Shown here: piece by piece, positions 12,105 through 13,454 of the stretch | How the letters are laid out: every line of letters starts with the position of its first letter | Position numbering within the stretch: position 1 is the stretch's first letter | Assembly: GCA_964609375.1 (NCBI GenBank) | Contig: CAZSSA010000068.1 | Span: 1 to 13,454 of the forward strand | Length of the DNA stretch: 13,454 nucleotides | Direction: 5' to 3' | DNA from: CAZDUS01 sp964609375 | GTDB lineage: Bacteria > Verrucomicrobiota > Kiritimatiellia > CAIKKV01 > CAITUY01 | The notes under the pieces: model-generated | What the model was told of the DNA's origin: nothing | Seen by the model: only the letters and a program-made list of their open reading frames with translations | Databases searched by the model: none | Position numbers and translations under genes: made by a program

Positions 12105-12488
12105 ATGGAAGCAATCTGGCAGAGAATTGTTGAGAATCTTATCGGGCGTTTTGACGGGCCCATGCATTTCAGGTTTATAGTCCAACCGCTGATGGCGGTC
12201 ATCTTTGCGACCATTGATGGGATCAAGGACGCGAAGGCCGGCAAGGTGGCCTATTTTTGGGCGATGGTGACGAGTCCCGAGCACCGCAAGGATTTGATCA
12301 AGGATGGGTGGAAGCATTTCGGCAAGATTTTCATCCTGGCGATCGTTTTGGATGTGGTCTACCAGCTCAAGGTTCAGCACACGGTTTATCCGGGAGAGAT
12401 TCTTGCCGTGGCGCTGGTGCTGGCTGTACTGCCGTATGTCCTGCTGCGTGGGCCGGTTAACCGGATCGTGCGGCTATTCAGGAAGTAA
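12105..12488 (+). CDS. Small conserved-looking inner-membrane protein of unknown function
   Basis: A 127-residue protein from ATG 12105, which has GAGG about nine bases upstream. It has an amphipathic N-terminus (MEAIWQRIVENLIGRFDGP) and hydrophobic segments at about 21-38 (FRFIVQPLMAVIFATIDGI), 73-87 (IFILAIVLDVVYQL) and 95-113 (GEILAVALVLAVLPYVLLR), with a basic C-terminus (RGPVNRIVRLFRK). No catalytic motif is visible. I recall similar proteins beside DUF1622/DUF202 genes but cannot name the family. An upstream in-frame extension to 11982 would lie within the DUF1622 gene and is rejected. Context points to a joint role with the two preceding small membrane proteins. Confidence 0.8.
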   Translation: MEAIWQRIVENLIGRFDGPMHFRFIVQPLMAVIFATIDGIKDAKAGKVAYFWAMVTSPEHRKDLIKDGWKHFGKIFILAIVLDVVYQLKVQHTVYPGEILAVALVLAVLPYVLLRGPVNRIVRLFRK

Positions 12489-12529
12489 CAAATGAACCCC
12501 AATGACCTCATGTTAAAAGGAGAAGAATC

Positions 12530-13454
12530 ATGACTAAGCAACCCAACATTCTGATGATTGTGACCGATCAGGAATATGCACACCAGCCTATGCCGGCGGA
12601 ATTCGCCTTGCCCAGCCGGGACCGCATTCGCGCCCGCGGGGTCACGTTCAACCATCACCATTGCACCACCACCGTGTGCACGCCGTCCCGCTCGGTGATG
12701 CTGACGGGCCGGCATACGCCGCACACCCGCATGTTCGACAACACCAATTTCGCCTGGATCGACGACATGAAGGCCGATCCGAAAACCTTGCCCACCATCG
12801 GGCATATGCTGCGTGATCTGGGCTACCACACCGTCTTCAAAGGCAAGTGGCACCTCTCGGAGTTTCCAGCGAAGGGTTCCCGTGAAGCGATGGAGCCCTA
12901 CGGCTTCTCCGAGTACCAGGATTGGGGCGATGTGCAAGGCGGGCCTATGGATGGGGTGACGAAAGATCCTAAGATTGCGGATGAGGCCGTCGAATGGCTG
13001 GCGAAGCGCGCTTCTAAGGTCGCCACGACTAAACCCTGGTTCATGACCGTGAATTTCGTTAACCCTCACGATGTGATGTTTTTCGACACCGATGGCGCAG
13101 AGACGGTCCAGGCCAAGGGAATGTTCCCGATCTTTGACGCACCCGATACGCCGCTCTACCGCCAGAAATGGCAGACGACCTTGCCGGCCTCCTTCTTTGA
13201 CGACCTGGAGAAGCAGCCAGCGGCAGTCCGCAGTTACATGCACCTGTGCGACATTTACTATGGACGGATACCGATGGAGCGCCGGGACATGTGGCACAAC
13301 CATGTCAACTACTACCTCAACTGCCATCTCGACGTAGACCGGTACATCGGAGCGGTGCTGGATGCGCTGGAAGCAAGCGGTCAGGCGGACAACACGATTG
13401 TCATTTTCACGGCGGATCACGGCGAGCAGGGCGGTGCCCATCACCTGCGCCAGA
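12530..13454 (+). CDS. Type I formylglycine sulfatase (5' part, cut by window edge)
   Basis: The frame begins at ATG 12530 behind AAGGAGAAG and remains open for 308 codons to the window end. The core C50-T-P-S-R (VCTPSRSVMLTGR) is the site where Cys is oxidised to formylglycine. Other sulfatase marks are PNILMIVTD with D13, GKWH (K106/H108), NPHD (H180) and FTADHGEQGG (D296/H297). The position after D13 is Gln rather than the second Asp of the textbook TDD motif, as in some 'TDQ' subfamilies. No signal peptide is present, so the enzyme appears cytoplasmic. It would hydrolyse sulfate (or phosphonate) esters; the substrate is unknown. Codons are richer in third-position C/G than in the small membrane genes before it. 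It starts 41 bases after the last membrane protein gene. No formylglycine-generating enzyme gene is seen here. Confidence 0.93.
   Translation, partial: MTKQPNILMIVTDQEYAHQPMPAEFALPSRDRIRARGVTFNHHHCTTTVCTPSRSVMLTGRHTPHTRMFDNTNFAWIDDMKADPKTLPTIGHMLRDLGYHTVFKGKWHLSEFPAKGSREAMEPYGFSEYQDWGDVQGGPMDGVTKDPKIADEAVEWLAKRASKVATTKPWFMTVNFVNPHDVMFFDTDGAETVQAKGMFPIFDAPDTPLYRQKWQTTLPASFFDDLEKQPAAVRSYMHLCDIYYGRIPMERRDMWHNHVNYYLNCHLDVDRYIGAVLDALEASGQADNTIVIFTADHGEQGGAHHLRQ

Noticed and set aside
12386..13444. Minus-strand frame of 352 codons
   Set aside because: It lies opposite the sulfatase and the small membrane gene, both supported by motifs and ribosome sites; the minus-strand protein has no recognisable features.

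Overview
The window looks like a chromosomal segment of an uncultured, probably anaerobic Gram-negative bacterium. Most likely it belongs to the Planctomycetes-Verrucomicrobia-Kiritimatiellota/Lentisphaerae group, with a deltaproteobacterial-type lineage as the alternative. Pointers are a YdjY-domain secreted protein, a formylglycine-type sulfatase, a NifX/orange-protein-like gene with a sigma54-like promoter, and several palindromic intergenic repeats. This placement is inferred from gene content and not measured.

Left part, all on the minus strand (7964 down to 1). In transcription order: a secreted YdjY-domain protein (6540-7964); a PAS-AAA+-Fis sigma54 activator (5089-6474); a two-unit palindromic repeat (4959-5061); a small exported His/Cys-rich protein (4478-4885); an outer-membrane barrel with a His-rich N-terminus (3099-4385); a TroA/ZnuA-type metal-binding protein (2083-3072); its ABC ATPase (1349-2071) and permease (532-1356); a remnant of a Phd/YefM-like antitoxin (405-557); and the 5' part of a NifX-family gene (1-196), with a sigma54-like promoter and several inverted repeats in front. 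The four genes from the barrel to the permease are closely spaced or overlap, and they read as one trans-envelope zinc or manganese acquisition operon.

Centre (7965-8315). The divergent gap carries a 169-bp MITE-like element (8044-8212). It has imperfect terminal inverted repeats and a perfect 10-bp flanking direct repeat, and it sits immediately upstream of the predicted -35 box of the rightward operon.

Right part, all on the plus strand (8316-13454). A soluble GAF-PAS histidine kinase (8316-10004) overlaps a FixJ/NarL-type regulator (10004-10645). These are followed by a receiver-only protein (10786-11178), then three small inner-membrane proteins (DUF202, DUF1622 and an unnamed 127-residue family), and then a sulfatase cut by the window edge. 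The kinase and two receivers form a plausible phosphorelay. The conserved small membrane proteins of unknown function behind it are the most likely place for undescribed biology here. Coding assignments rest on motifs read by eye; no database search was possible.
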